In this document: positions 12,446-25,233 of the stretch, in pieces
Layout: every line of letters begins with the position of its first letter
How positions within the stretch are numbered: position 1 is the stretch's first letter
Assembly: GCA_003342895.1 (NCBI GenBank)
Contig: PTFA01000024.1
Location: 4,707,505-4,771,504 of the forward strand
Origin: Casuarius casuarius
Lineage: Eukaryota > Chordata > Aves > Casuariiformes > Casuariidae
Reading direction: 5' to 3'
Length of the DNA: 64,000 nucleotides
Program-made: the position numbers and the translations under genes
Notes under the pieces: model-generated
Seen by the model: the letters and a program-made list of their open reading frames with translations, nothing else
The model's database searches: none
Told to the model about the DNA's origin: nothing

Positions 12446-14850
12446 TTACCTGTGTAAATATAGATATACACCAAAACATGCACTGGCTTAATTCCAAATT
12501 GTTGTTTATCTGCAATACTAGCAGCCTAGTAGCAAATGTCTGCAATAGCAGCAACTATCATCAACACTTGAGCAAGCCAGAGCTGAGCTGATGCTTCAGA
12601 TGCCAAACTGCTGTCTGGAACTTCAAGTTAATAATACATGTATTGCTGAATAAAGACTAGGGAGATACAAAGAAATTTTAAGTTTGGATTTCTGCAGCTG
12701 AAATAAAGCTGCCTGCATACTATGTAAATGCTTAACAGAAGGTTAAAAAGTCTGGCACTGATCTTCTTAAGACTAAGTTTGCAAAAAGTTTTTAAACTTT
12801 TCTATTTTATATAAGCTATGATATTCCCAAAATTAGGCAGGCATTTATGCTTTCAACAGCTATACCTGATGTTAAACTGTATATTCCTATGGTGACAAAC
12901 GAAGAGAGTGGTGAAGGCGGTTCAGTGGCTCTGATATCACGTGCAACACGACAGTAGAAATGCTTCTGGAGTCCTTGTTTCTCCAAAGTTTCAGTCCTGC
13001 TAGAAGGCATTGCATGATCCCATCTCATACAGGTAGAATTGCATAGTGGCAGCTTTTGGTTGGCGCTGAAACATTGAGGGTATCAGCCCTATCATTTTTG
13101 GTTTGTGGTTCCACTGCAATATTTTTTCTAACTATTATCATGAAAACATAGCCTTTTGCCTTGTAGTTATGGTGCAGTACTGAGTTAATGTTAGGTGGGA
13201 CAACAGGAGAGTAAAGAAGAGATGCCAATGTTAGAGCTCTCCTCCTCTGCTGAATTGCTGAAATAATATTGAAAGCATGTAACTAGTGTTTTGGTTCACA
13301 GCTGGGACCAATAAAAGCCTGTGAAGAATTTCTGTAAATTACACTATTCTGTGGGGGGCTAAGGAAATGTTGTTTCTCATTTAAAATAAATAGTCCCCCC
13401 TACTAACTTATTCCTAATCATGCAAACAACAGAGGAATTAAGTAGGCTATTTCCATACATACGTCTGTTTCTTTTATGAAATGTAGTTCACCGGAAATTC
13501 AGAGCTAATTGATTTAGAGGAATTCTCATCTGTAATTTTTTTCCCAACATTGTAACAAAATCCAGCCATTTTATTTTATCCAATTACATTTCTTATTGTA
13601 GCTTTTAAAATTGACAATATCAAGTTTTCGATGTGTGTTCTGTTTGCATTGCAAAACCTATAGGGTTTGCCTATAAAAGAAGACAAAGTATTATGTCACA
13701 TTCACAGATAATAGCAAATATGCCAATGAAATTGTTCATGGCATAGAAACAGCATCACAATTTTCTGGAAAACCAACTCTTTTCCTCTCCTTTGAAATTT
13801 GTATGAGCAGCTTCCAGTTCAGAACACTTGCTCCAAAATCTGTTAATTTGCACAGACAAATGAAAGAGAAAAGCATTTTAGAGTTGCTTAAAAATATTCT
13901 TTAAGAAATGCATGTTTGGTGGTTGGTTTTTTTTAATAACATATGTATGAAATCATCCAAATAGGGTTAATGCTCTAAAACTGTACATAGGACCAAACTT
14001 CCATGCTGCTGCAAGACCTATGACCTAATCCCCTTTCTTTGACACTCTCATGATTTCCCCTTCCACTTAAGCACATCTGAAAACGTGGTCATCTAATTCC
14101 ATTTGCTTATCCAGGCAACTAGTTCTCAAGAAAAACAAGGAGAAATTTCAGATTCCAGTTTTTTCACAGACTAAACACTCATTAGCACGTAAGTATGGCA
14201 GGCATCAGACTGGATAAAGAGTAGTTTGCTCAACTCATTTCATAATGGTGATGCTTACAATTAAAATGAGTCCTTACGACACAGAGATGATGCCATGGAT
14301 CCCCAGCAGTACATCTCAATGTTTTAAATAGTCAACATGATCTTTAGAAGAGGGCACTAAAAATACTTTACTCCTCCTCCTCCAGCAACTTCACTGATAT
14401 GATGCCTATGCCTACGGGTGAAGGCAAGTTATGAACAGTATATGCATGGTACTGTAACTTCTCAATTTAAAGCAATCCTTGGGCAAAGCTTCAACTAAGC
14501 TGCAGTGACTTCTAATTATACGTGGCTGTGCTGCAGGTATTGTGATGCTTCGCTAGCCACTCATTCAAAACTAACTGATATAAGGATGAATTGTACCAGA
14601 AAAGCAGTAGACCTCCTCAGAAATAATTAGCTGCTTTCAGGAACACTAGAGTAGTTCAAGTTGTCACAGTTCACAGGGAAACAGGTACCAGCAGTACATC
14701 ATGTAACTAGAGCAACGTTAAATAAAAGGTAAGATTGAACTAATGGAATTATTTACAAACATTTCTTTTTAGACCCAGGCTTCATTTCTGCCTCTGTATT
14801 GCTCTCCACATAGTAGCAACGCAATTGTGTGAATTGCTTTATAGCGTATA
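12446..14850. other. Non-coding sequence with a possible conserved element at 13500-13740
   Basis: No gene recognised. From about 13500 to 13740 the sequence is CpG-poor and dense in motifs typical of developmental enhancers: TAATTG/CAATTA homeodomain cores and ATTGT/ACAAT SOX-like cores. I am matching style, not an alignment. A TATAAAAGA string at 13671 is isolated and lacks other promoter features. Confidence 0.45.
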
Positions 14851-14897
14851 GACAGACAGACAGATTAAAAAAAAAAAAGAAGAAGAAGAAGGGGGGG
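14851..14897. repeat. Compound microsatellite (GACA)n-A12-(GAA)n-G7
   Basis: GACAGACAGACAGA is followed by an A12 run, then GAAGAAGAAGAAG and seven G. The blocks are contiguous and almost pure, so the locus is probably length-polymorphic. Confidence 0.95.
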
Positions 14898-16059
14898 TGA
14901 TAAAAATTCAGGCAAAAAAAAAAATCATTTTTGTGCCAGGCAGCTTCTCAGTTGGACCATACCCTGATCCAGATCACTGTGCAACCTCATAAATAATTCT
15001 GGCAGCACAACACAGGCACGGGGACAAGGACTCTCAAAGCTGGCTTGAACAGCACAGCTACTGAATGTATGACTGTGACACTATGTAAAACTTCCACAGA
15101 TTTTTATCACATGATTCCAGATCAGGATCCAAGAATCTGGCAAACACTAATTCATGATTATGAAAGCATTATACATTCCTATAACCCTACATTACCCACC
15201 TAACTTGAAATACTGCTTTTCTGGTGATGTGCACTCAGCCAATTTCTTCGGACTCTCAAAATCTGCTTCATTAAAAAAATAAATAAATAAATTTTAGAAG
15301 AACATTTCCATCCAAATAGTGGCTTCTTTAGCTAAGTTAGGAAGAAGTTTCTAGAAATCACATAGAAGAGTTAATTCTGATGGTATAATTTGCCTGCAAC
15401 ATAGTAAAGGAAAATCTAAGGTAAGAAGAATGAGGAGCTGGGTGGGGGGAGTGCAGGGAGATACACAATCTACAAAAACAAACAGCAGTATTTCCTGCTT
15501 CCTAGTTTTTCCTAGTGATCTCTGTCTTCTGTATTGCAGTATCCTGCTGTATCCTCTAGCATGTATAAAATACAGATGTAGAACATCTATGTGCAAAACT
15601 CAGATATTTTTAAAGCATTTTGCATCACTTTGTCTCTAGATATTAATCTGATACAAAGTACACACACTAATATTCGAAATTATTATTAGGTTCCAAAGTT
15701 ATTCTCTATGTACATACACAGAAATATACACTCGGGCAAACTGCTATTTTCCAGGACAGATACTATCTAGACCATGTCTAAGAGTACATACTTTAAAGCC
15801 AAGTAGAAGAAATCCCTCCACTGACAAATTCTCTCCCTGTCACCTTGCCTTCCCTGGAAGCCTCAGCCCTCACCTGAAGCACTTACAGACTGACGTAAGT
15901 CAAGATACACAAGATGCATCCTCATATAATTCTTCAGTATTCTTCTTATCCGTAACTATTAGTATTTGAAGTTCGGCAAAATCTTGGTCTCCAAAAAGTA
16001 ACAGCTTTTTCTATGATCTCTTCTCCCTGGAAAACGTATAATCTGACCAGTTTTTGATT
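14898..16059. other. Non-coding sequence with a small (AAAT)n run
   Basis: An A-rich (AAAT)n run lies at about 15273-15294. The 81- and 69-codon frames at 15351-15639 overlap on opposite strands and are not supported. No gene recognised. Confidence 0.6.
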
Positions 16060-16335
16060 TGCCATTTGTCAGTTTGACAGATGGTCATTTTGTTCTTGCG
16101 TTAGGTAACAGGCAGGAGAAGCAACCTTCTGTAGACCGTTATTAATTTTGCATATTTTTATCAGGTCCTCTATTCTTGTCTCCTTTTCAGATGGAAAACT
16201 TAAAGGTTTCTTAACTTCTCTNCATGTAACTGTTGCTGTTCTCTGAAAACTCACATTTTCCTGAATATTACTCTTCAAGCTCTTCAACTCCTGCAGTATT
16301 CTGTTCTTGAAAGGAGGAGATACTTCCACGTAAGG
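16060..16335 (-). mobile_element. Degraded CR1 LINE 3' fragment
   Basis: Read on the minus strand, this resembles the 3' portion of a CR1 non-LTR retrotransposon. Landmarks on the plus strand are TTTGCATATTTTTATCAGGTCCTC, CTTGTCTCCTTTTCAGATGG, and a CTCTTCAAGCTCTTCAACTC / TTCTTGAAAGGAGGA segment. The last corresponds to the CR1 region usually read as CTCTCCAGTTTGTCCACATC / TTCCTGAA. Identity is low, so the copy is old. An N at 16221 lies inside it. The 86-codon minus-strand frame at 16069-16329 is incidental: this part of CR1 lies at or beyond the end of ORF2. Boundaries are approximate. Confidence 0.6.
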
Positions 16336-17338
16336 TCAAATAAATTGTATTTTCAATTCCATTCCATTTCATCCTAATATTTTGTTTACCTTTAGGACTG
16401 TAGCTACATACTTAATAAAAGTCTTTAGCAAGCTATTTGCAGTGACAAACAGGTCTTTTTCCATGAAAATTGAGTTCATTTCATAGTCTCTAAGCTGCTA
16501 CCTAATTCAACCTTTTCCCTCCCATGTGCATTACTTTTCATTTATCAAAGATAAATAATATGCCTAGCAGCCTTAAAGAAAAATCAAAGAAAATAGTTTA
16601 GGGAAAAAAAAGAATAGAAAGTAGGAGATTGATTCTACAGTTCTAAATCAAATAAGACTTACATAAAAGGCAGCATCTTAAAAGCCTGATTTGAACAGAG
16701 CATACAGTTTAAAGGCAGAACTTCACCTTAGACAGTTATGTTTTTCATCCAATTCTAATCAGCAGAGACTTGAATTAAAAGAAGAGAAATCTCATCAGAA
16801 ATTGTAAGCAAAGAAACATTCCATTAGTAACTTAAACTCCAAAGCAGTCTACATAAAATGGTACAGGGTATTGGATAAACTCCTTAACTCCTTGAAGGAA
16901 TATTATCCTATTCCTCCACATGATAGTGTTAAATTTCATTTTTCTTTTCTGTTTTAATAACACAAAGTATTTCACTGAAGAGAAAAAAGCAGGAGAGGTG
17001 AAAAGAGAGAAATGATGAGGAGCACTCGTAGAAATTGCAAAGAATTGATGAATCAAGGGAACATCATGCACACAGAAGGGGCTACATAAAGAAAACAGCC
17101 CCAAAAGAGAGGAGGGGGGCAGGGGGAAAAAAAGTAAAAAGACTCAGCAGCAAAGGCTAACGGACAACTCATAATGGCAGGCAGGAATATGACAGGGGTA
17201 AGACACATTGAAGACTAAAGAAAATTGTTTCTGGCTAGAATTCTGCACCAATTGCCTGGTTATAATCCTGTTCTCCCACTGCACGCTTCCTACAGGATGA
17301 ATCACGTTTCTTAAGTTCTGTATACTGCTGGTCCTCAG
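16336..17338. other. Non-coding sequence with purine-rich patches
   Basis: Purine-rich runs occur at about 16975-17020 and 17106-17140 (GAGGGGGGCAGGGGGAAAAAAA). The minus-strand frame at 16832-17104 is serine/phenylalanine-rich because it is the complement of this purine run. No gene recognised. Confidence 0.6.
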
Positions 17339-17339
17339 G

Positions 17340-17380
17340 GGAAAAAAAAAAAAAAAGAAAAGAAAAAAAAGAAAAAAAGA
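17340..17380. repeat. A-rich tract with interspersed G
   Basis: About 40 bases of A runs broken by single G residues. There is no LINE or SINE body recognisable upstream that would make it a retrotransposon tail. Confidence 0.9.
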
Positions 17381-17640
17381 ACATTAACAACAACTGAAAA
17401 TAACACTGTGGAGTCAGAAAAGTCTTCTGACCCCTACTGAAATGATGGCATTAGCCCAGAGGTTACCAGGGCCAACATCCTCCTTCACTTGCCCCATGCC
17501 TCAGGCTAAACTCCATATAACAACTAAATGACAAATTCAGTAATGTAGCCTGAAATTCACAGCACTCTTATTCCCAGGGTGCTCAGTTTAAAGATGTTAC
17601 AGAAGTAGTGCTGGTGTATGCATCAAATCTGTGCTTAGAG
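17381..17640. other. Non-coding sequence
   Basis: Ordinary unique sequence between two A-rich tracts. Nothing recognised on either strand. Confidence 0.55.
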
Positions 17641-17960
17641 GAGGAGAAAAAAAAATCGAAGATATCTTAAAAACAATGGAAAAGACAAGGAAGAAAAAAA
17701 AATGAGACCACAGTTTTTTTTAAATCTTTGCATTTCCTCTCTCCTTCTGTCTCAGAATAAGGATAAATTAGTAAAAAAGAATTAATTAAAAGAAAAAATA
17801 GACTTAGGGAGATATGGGAAGGAAATAAATGAACAAAACAAAAATGCAATAAATGAAATAAAATGGCAAGAAAATAAAGAAACCACAAATAATGGAACAA
17901 ATTAACAAGATATTAAAATAGAAAAACAAAGAAAAACAAAACAATAAAAGCAACGCTATT
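17641..17960. repeat. Long A-rich, T-poor-strand low-complexity region
   Basis: Roughly 320 bases rich in AAAAT, AAATAAATG, AAAACAAAG and similar words, with A strongly exceeding T on the plus strand. The hydrophobic minus-strand frames at 17667-17900 and 17804-18082 follow simply from T-rich codons (Phe, Leu, Ile, Ser) and are not membrane proteins. Confidence 0.75.
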
Positions 17961-20238
17961 TGAATTAGGCTTCTATTACTTGAAAGCCCATGCGTATCTA
18001 CAAGGAGAATGTATGTCACTGAAGAAGCAGAGCAAAACTTTGGAGAACTATAAAAAGAACATTGCTTACCTGGAAAAAACATCTGATTACCAACAAGGAA
18101 AAGTCTCTAGAATAAATAAGAATAAATATAGAATAAATATATGTGCATTTTCCTCAGCCGTAGTCATACTATCAGTGCAATATTACCAGTGGATAGAGTT
18201 TACTCTTTTGGGGCACACAAAATTTCCTTGGTCCCTATCTGATCCTCAAGATGGTAGGTTTTGAATGTGTTACAGAAGATACTACAGCTATTGTCATTTC
18301 CCACTACGCTTTTTATCTCTACTGTCTTTTTTAAGCCTATTTCTTCAAAGTTATCAAGTTACTGTATGCATTTATTGTGTTTATGGCTAAACTTTTTTTC
18401 CTTCTAGTAATATGTTGAGGAAATTATTTCCAGTCAGTCTTAGTATTTGCTTCTACTTATGTATAGGAATTCAATATTTGACCCTTCTCTGACCACAAAG
18501 CCCCCCGGAAAGACTCCCTCCTCCTAAAAGTTTTGTCCCTTTGCTTCTTCCTTTCCTGGTTAGCTTTTATTTCTATTTTCTGTAAGCAGCAACAGCAAAA
18601 CACTCACAGATGCTTATGCCCACCAGCCAGAGCCTGTGACCTCATGTAGATCTTTTACTTCTTTCCATTATTTGCAAGAAAATAAAACCCTGCCAACTGG
18701 CGTGTCTTAAAATACATGAAACTTAATTAGTTCTTTTAAAATATATCCCTTAAAATAAAGCAGTATGGAGCAGAAAAATGAATTTTCAGCTTGTCAAAAG
18801 TTGGCATTTGCAATATAATGGCAGCAGGATAGGACTTACATGAATTACTCATGTCACATTCTCTTTCCTTTTATTTGTTTGAGTTATTATTGGTTTCTCA
18901 GTATGCCTGACTGGCATGGTAAGCCGACTGCAACTTTTGTAAGGCAAGCACTATTCTACCCTACTTCATCTGTTGAAAGCTTGATCAGATTAACCTTTTC
19001 CAGTGCATCTTCAGGGAGCTGTCAAAGAAATCTTTGGAGAACTGATGTCCTAGCTTTTCCAAGACCCTGTGATTAAACTCTGTGGCACGTACGACATTAG
19101 TAATTCTTACTCTTTTTGTTTGTTTGTTTTCAAATCAAGACTTTAAATGACAAAAATAAGTAAACAGAAATGTGACCTCACTTGGAATTGCAGTGTATGA
19201 AGCTACTCAGTCTAATGACAATGCTGCATGCCAAGTTTCCATTCCGACTGGATATTTCACACTCAGTTAATGGGAAATCTGTATACCTTATGCCCATAGT
19301 CATGCAGGGACAACATGAAAATGACAATAGTAGAAAAATGCTTGCAGGAAATTTAAAAAGTCAGAAGAAAATTAATTACGGACAAAAATAAAGATGTTTG
19401 GAAAAAAAGGAGGAATCTGGTGAAACTAAAGTATAAACTATGACTCTGAAAAACCTGCATCTTTTACAAGGTAGAGCTCATCCTAATCAGCAGAGCCAAG
19501 AAACAACGGCTTATGGTTCAAATTTCACACCTGTCATACACAGGATTCAGGAGATTAGGTATGGGAAAACCAGGATGATTCAACCCCTTCAAATAACCGT
19601 TAGACTTAATTCACACCAACATAATTCTCAAGTTTTTAAATATACAGTTTAAGGTCTGATCTGATTATGGTGATTCTGAACTGCACTACTAGCAGAAATA
19701 CCATAGCAAACCTCTGTTTATTATTATTTTAATTACTATTCCAATACTTATTAGAAAATAGAACTAAGATCACAAGGCCAAAATGATAGTCAATAATTTG
19801 GGATATAACTTTTACTAGTGTATCTTCAATGAGCCTTTAGATTTTTGAAGATTCACCTCATAATCTTAAAGTATGTTTTTATATCTGAAAGCACTATAGA
19901 AGACTACAGACCCTACTCTGGATTCAGTAAGTCCTTTTAACTTTCTCTATACTAAAAGCTGTATAAAAGCCACTGTAAATTTCTGTAGCCTAGTGTTTCA
20001 TTACACACAAGTGAAAACACCAGTTCTTTATCAATGATATAAATGGAATTTGTGACATAGAAGAGAAAGGACATATATGAGCAGATCTTTCAAGTTAGAC
20101 ACTAATTCATTTATAAATCAAAATACTAATAGTAACACACTAATGTGTTATACTTTTCTCTATTATTTCTCACCTTTTTTCTTTAAATAGTTTACAAAAT
20201 CCTTCTGTTTTCTAATTCCAATGGATACCATCAAAATG
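17961..20238. other. Non-coding A+T-rich sequence
   Basis: Three near-copies of AGAATAAATA lie at 18108-18140. The plus-strand frames at 17980-18264, 18840-19076, 19182-19391 and 19440-19652 lack splice context and known motifs. No gene or interspersed repeat recognised. Confidence 0.55.
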
Positions 20239-20300
20239 GATGGATTCTGGCTCATGTACAGAATCATCAGATGGATTCTGGCTTACTTACAAAAGTCTTC
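20239..20300. repeat. 31-bp-period imperfect duplication
   Basis: GATGGATTCTGGCT at 20239 recurs 31 bases downstream at 20270. The copies continue as CATGTAC and TACTTAC, so similarity fades after about 21 bases. Confidence 0.75.
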
Positions 20301-20893
20301 CTGAGATAGATAATGCCATATTCATAAAGAAGGCTCCTTTTCTGAATCAACTTTTATAAATATTTATAACTTTCTAGGATTAAATTACCAGCTATATGGA
20401 TGAATAATTAGTGGAATATGCACTTCACTGTCAATATATACATAGATTTTATGGAATCCTTCAATTATAGTTTGGTACATAAATATATAAAAAGCCTTGT
20501 TTTAAAAACTGCTGATCAGCCAGGCTGTCTTACTGATTTTACTAAGAATTATTTGGCTCATCATTTTTCTGAATAAACTAATGACTGGGGCACATATGAC
20601 TTCAAAGACATAACTTTGAGATGAGATTAAAAAAATATTGACTATAGATTAAAGCAACAAAACTTAGAGATGACAAAAAGTAACTTTAGAAAACCTTGTC
20701 CCTTTTAAAATGTGATTAACAATAATTGTAGAGGCTTTAAAATTGCTGAGCAAAAATATAATAAATATTGGAAGACAAGAATCCTTCTGAAAATGAATGC
20801 CACATCCATACGTACACCTTAAAATTTAACAAACTATTCCAGCTCTATTCTATTCTCACTCTTAGAATCACTAACTTACATTGGACTCCATGA
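20301..20893. other. Non-coding A+T-rich sequence
   Basis: Unique A+T-rich DNA. Nothing recognised. Confidence 0.55.
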
Positions 20894-20915
20894 CTTTTTT
20901 TTTTTTTTTTTTTTT
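20894..20915. repeat. Poly-T tract (22 T)
   Basis: A pure run of 22 T. No retroelement body is recognisable on either side. Confidence 0.95.
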
Positions 20916-22010
20916 AGTTTAAGTTATGGATCGCCTGTTTTACATATATGTACCTCACTGAGAAAACCCATGTGTGGATATGAATATTATAATAAATACT
21001 CTTTATCCTAGGAAGCACACTTCTTCATATATCCATTCAAGGCCCTCACTGAGTGACTTTAATCAATTCATTCTTGACAGGAAGATTATCCTGGGCAGTA
21101 GATTTGGCTTTGGTAATTAGATGCAAAAGCTAGATGATGTCTCTTCTAATTTATTCAACATTACCAGTCAGTTCTAAACATCCAATTTTAACAATACAGT
21201 CAATGCTTTCTCTTCAAATGTTCATAATGTTTTAAATCCAAGCAAGCAGTTTCTTCGGAAATAAAACACAGCAAATTATTTAAAGAAAAAAGATCAGTGA
21301 AATACAATAGAATAATGATGATGTGCTGTTTTTCTGCTGGGTGCTTAAAATATATTGTAAGTTAAACAGTATATATACAAAACTTCTACTAATCTCATAG
21401 CATAATTACAGCATTTTCCTTTAAACAAACGCTTGTACAACGTTAATTTCCATTTCCTACAATTTGCATCTAAATCTCAGGTGATACAAAAACTAGGAGA
21501 ATATTAACTTTTAGGAAAGTAACATTCAAACTTAATGTGTGTTATATCAGAGGGCAAGAAACAGTCTATTTGCAGTAGTGACAATAAGAAGGAAAATGTT
21601 TTGAAAAGAAGGTTGCCTATATCAGAATCCTCCTCATGTATGTAATGACATTACCACCCCTTTCAATTATCAAGCTTGTGAGTTATATGCACTGTTATTT
21701 TGAAAGACAGAAACTCTTTGAACATTTGAAATATAGATCATGAAATGTGTTAAAACTGAAAGCCCTTAAGACCAAAGAATCGTGGAAGACCCTATCTCAG
21801 CAACCAGCCTCTATTCAGTTGAGGTACTTTGCTTTAGGAAGAAAGTTAATCATATATTTCAAGTCACAAAAGAATTTAGGATATGCTTAAAAGGAGGAAG
21901 GTACAAGTTTGTTGCAACGGAAAACAAAGATGGGCAAACAGGAGCAAAAGAGCAGCTGCTCCCACAAGAACAGAGGAAATGATCAAGTCAGGAACCAGAG
22001 TCCAAAAAAA
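20916..22010. other. Non-coding sequence
   Basis: No gene recognised. Plus-strand frames at 21782-21982 and 21909-22106 overlap in different phases and lie over A-rich DNA. I looked for a CR1 or other LINE origin for 21780-22500 and could not support one. Confidence 0.5.
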
Positions 22011-22040
22011 ATTGTGAAAAAGATCATTGTGAAAAAGGGA
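22011..22040. repeat. 15-bp tandem duplication, two copies
   Basis: ATTGTGAAAAAGATC (22011-22025) is followed by ATTGTGAAAAAGGGA (22026-22040), 12 of 15 identical and directly abutting. Confidence 0.8.
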
Positions 22041-23162
22041 GAATACCCACATTTAAGGGACAAAGCACATGGGGAGGGAGAGGGATTCAACACCGACCAG
22101 CAGTGAGTGGGGACTCCGCCAACCAAAAGTCAACATGCCTGTCACCAGAGCAGCTTCCGAGAGCCAAGCAGGTGTCTTCAGAAGTCAACAATACATATAT
22201 ACCTCAAACTGAGTTTGAGTATGGGAGAGTATGGAAGAATGCATTTAGAGAAATTAATACTCCAGGAATTTTTCATACTGGGAGACTTAACTTCTCTTAT
22301 GGAAGAACAAATGCTAGGAGTTTTGAAAACATTTTATTTTAACATCATGGCCTTAATGCAAACGTAAGGAATGTAGACAACTCGTAAGGTAGGGTTAAAT
22401 CTTGCTTTCATGAACGGAATAAAAGTATCACTGAATTTTTTGAGGACTGGAGTTCACTATTTCCAGGTCTCCAAATGCAAAAGACTAGTGCAGGAAGCTG
22501 CTTACCCAGTCTCTCTAACTCATTTCAGTGCTGGAGGTTAATCTGAGAAACTCGAGTATTGTGGTGCTTCACTATATGCTCTTCACCAAATTCTAACAGA
22601 TCAAGTATAACCAAGTAAAACTCTAACTGCTGCCACCACAAAACTGCAATAGGCACTGGCAGATATAGCCAGTGTGTTACTGCTTCAGAGAGACCATGCC
22701 GCACGCCTATCACACCCGGCACAGCATTGCTTAATTTTAGTGCAGGTAGTTGCTGTCAGTTTTCCCAGGGCTCTCTCTCCAATCACGCCACTGCCAGAGG
22801 AGTGCCTCAGCTACTGCCAGCTTTACGTTCTTGCTCACTGTTTTTTATCAGTCCTCCCGCAGTTTTCATTTCACCCACTGCTGATGCATCTAATAGTGTT
22901 TTTCCATAATGGGCCACACAGGGTGTACTTTGTTACCTCTTGCATCATAACAGATTAGGTATTGCAGCATCGTTAACTGTTTATAGTGCACAGGCACACA
23001 CCTCTCTCCCTGATGGGTCTTAGATGTAAAATAAAAGAAGCTCGAGAATAAAAAAAAAAAGGAAAAAAAAAATCAAATTATTAGTGACTGCTCAGCCAAA
23101 TTCTGTTCTCAATTACATGAATATGCTGTACAGTCATAAAGCAGATGGGCACAGTGACTCCT
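22041..23162. other. Non-coding sequence, slightly G+C-raised at 22660-22960
   Basis: Overlapping frames at 22103-22367 and 22525-22958 run on both strands and in several phases, which argues against any of them. The 22660-22960 patch is richer in G+C with a few CpGs and could be an old element or conserved sequence. I see no diagnostic motif. Confidence 0.45.
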
Positions 23163-23196
23163 TGGATACTGTACAGTTTTGGATATTGTACAATAC
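23163..23196. repeat. 17-bp imperfect tandem duplication
   Basis: TGGATACTGTACAGTTT is followed directly by TGGATATTGTACAATAC, with 13 of 17 positions identical. Confidence 0.7.
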
Positions 23197-23236
23197 TTAC
23201 TATTAGCTGTAATTTTCAGAAACAAATTATACTTTT

Positions 23237-23263
23237 ACACAGAATCTTTCACACAGAATCTTC
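23237..23263. repeat. 14-bp tandem duplication, two copies
   Basis: ACACAGAATCTTTC at 23237-23250 is followed by ACACAGAATCTTC at 23251-23263. One T is missing in the second copy. Confidence 0.85.
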
Positions 23264-25093
23264 ATCAAACAGCAGCATTTTAAGATAATGTAAAGTACTA
23301 AAGTTATATCAAATTATCTAACTTTAAAATGGAACACGGAGGATTTCACTGCAATCTATATAAGAATTGCTTAAATAGATTCTACCACTGTTTCCCTTAT
23401 GAACTTGCTGAAGCATTAAAAAGAGAAGACAGCAAAAACTAGTTTTACAGAGTTCTGAACTCCCAGGGTAGAGTTTAATTATTCCAACATATGATTCCTC
23501 TCTGCAATAAGACAAGAGCAGTGAAAAAAAATCAACAGAGATTAAAATAAAGAGATACTGAAAAAGATGATGAAGGAACTGTTAAGTTAATATATATTAT
23601 TACTTGTCACACATTCTTTTTATTATCTAGTCACATTTCTGTTCAAAGACATACTCCACTGAAGGAAGTTTCATAAAGAGTAATATATTAAATTACCAGG
23701 AAAATCAATGAAAAAGGGAAATTATGAATGTTTAATTGTTTATTAAGAGGTAATGACCAAGACGCATGATTCACAGTACTTGTCCATAATCAAATTAAAG
23801 TGACACATTCCACCCTGAATTATCCTCAGGGACATCATAATTTCAGTGGAGTTAGACATTCTGTTCAGCTACAACTGTAGTTTGAGTTATGCCTGGGAGA
23901 TTTGATTTTCAAAACAGAAGAGAGTTAAATCAAGATATTTTTGATGGACAGCCTAACATCTCAAATTAAGTAAGTAATTGAGTATAATATTGAGACAGAC
24001 AAATAACTGAGATGTTTTACCACTGGTACCAGGATTTAAGCTGAAGTATCTCCCAAGTGAAGACAATATTTAAGCAGAAAGAATGGTGCTCCTCTTAAGG
24101 AGAAAAGCCGAAGTAATTAGAGAACAGAGTATTACTGAAAGACAGAAGGCTATGGAAAGTACTGTCTTAGGACTGGAGGTGAAAAACTCAGTACATTAAG
24201 CTGAAACTGTTGCTGTGGAAGCATAGCTATTTTCAGTACAAGTTAAAATGTGAGTCAAAAGTACAAAAATAATACATAAGCCATGGCTGTACCATGCTAG
24301 ACAGTCTCTCACTACTACACACATGCAAACACATGTTCACACCTATAAAACATCTGTGTACAGCTGAGGAGTAAATCTTCTTCTTTAAGTTTCCTCACAC
24401 TTTAGAAAAAAATTATTGCAGGCCAGCACAATCCATAATGATATAAATTTCACCTCAGTCACTAAGCTATTTAGGTATTTTGTCTTTCAGTTTTAGAATT
24501 TAAAGAACCACAATGGTTATTTGTAAGCATGATTTGTTTAAAACAGTCTCCCTTGATATTTTACAGAAAACAACTTCAGCAAATTCAAAGTTCTACCCCA
24601 TAACCCACAGGAGAAAGTAGCTGCTTTGAATCACGTATTAACAGCTTAGATGTCAATCCTACACAGGTTTTCCTATATGCTTCAATTTATAAATGAAAAT
24701 AGACCAACTGAATATGTAGCATATAAAGGTAAGAATTTGTGGAAGTTTTAAGATCATAGCCATAGCTAGCAATATAAAGCATTAAACCTACGCCAGATGA
24801 TGCAGCTAAAACGGGGACCGTAACTTCCAATTTTTCCTCACATTTTTACAGGGCTATGACTATTAACCTAGTTCTCTTTACTAAATTTGATGTTCCATTT
24901 CAGCTATAAAAAGTAAGTATTTTACACTTTTCTAAGTCATTTTAGAATTTGGCTTTGTTAATATGAACCCAAACCTTTTACAGAAGAGTCCATGGAAAGA
25001 CAAAACCAATGTAGTTAACCTGCAGCTCACAGTTTCCAATACATGCTCTCCAGAGCAGGCAAAAAGATTGTGGTGGCCAGGCCCTACTCTTAC
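23264..25093. other. Non-coding A+T-rich sequence
   Basis: No gene recognised between the small tandem repeats and the exon candidate at 25.1 kb. If that exon is real, this stretch is intron downstream of it on the minus strand. The plus-strand frame at 24963-25241 overlaps the exon in the opposite direction and is treated as its shadow. Confidence 0.5.
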
Positions 25094-25233
25094 CTGCGAA
25101 TGTAGGATTCATCTTCACTCATCCACAGTGTTGCATGTTCCTTCTGCTGCCCAGCACCATCCTGCACGAAGCGTCCATGACCCACCAGCCCCAAAAGCAG
25201 GTGAATGGTCATGTCTTCTCCACTTGCACGGTT
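25094..25233 (-). CDS. Candidate internal coding exon of an unidentified gene
   Basis: Read on the minus strand, a pyrimidine-containing acceptor (CGCTTGTCATTCAG) is followed by 140 nt that are open in one frame only, then a strong donor, CGCAG|GTAAGA. The 46 complete codons start N-R-A-S-G-E-D-M and end S-E-D-E-S-Y-I-R, with an interior L-L-L-G-L-V-G-H-G-R-F-V. The exon would begin in phase 0 and leave two bases of the next codon. The same frame stays open upstream to another AG at 25275, giving an alternative 181-nt exon (25094-25274) that adds F-M-H-V-I-A-S-S-L-V-I-Q. Composition is about half G+C, clearly above the flanks, and the residue mix looks like a folded globular segment. I could not match it to a family and no partner exon is certain. 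A conserved non-coding element or decayed coding sequence is the alternative. Confidence 0.45.

Noticed and set aside
17667..18082. Hydrophobic minus-strand frames resembling membrane proteins
   Set aside because: They are translations of the complement of an A-rich low-complexity tract.
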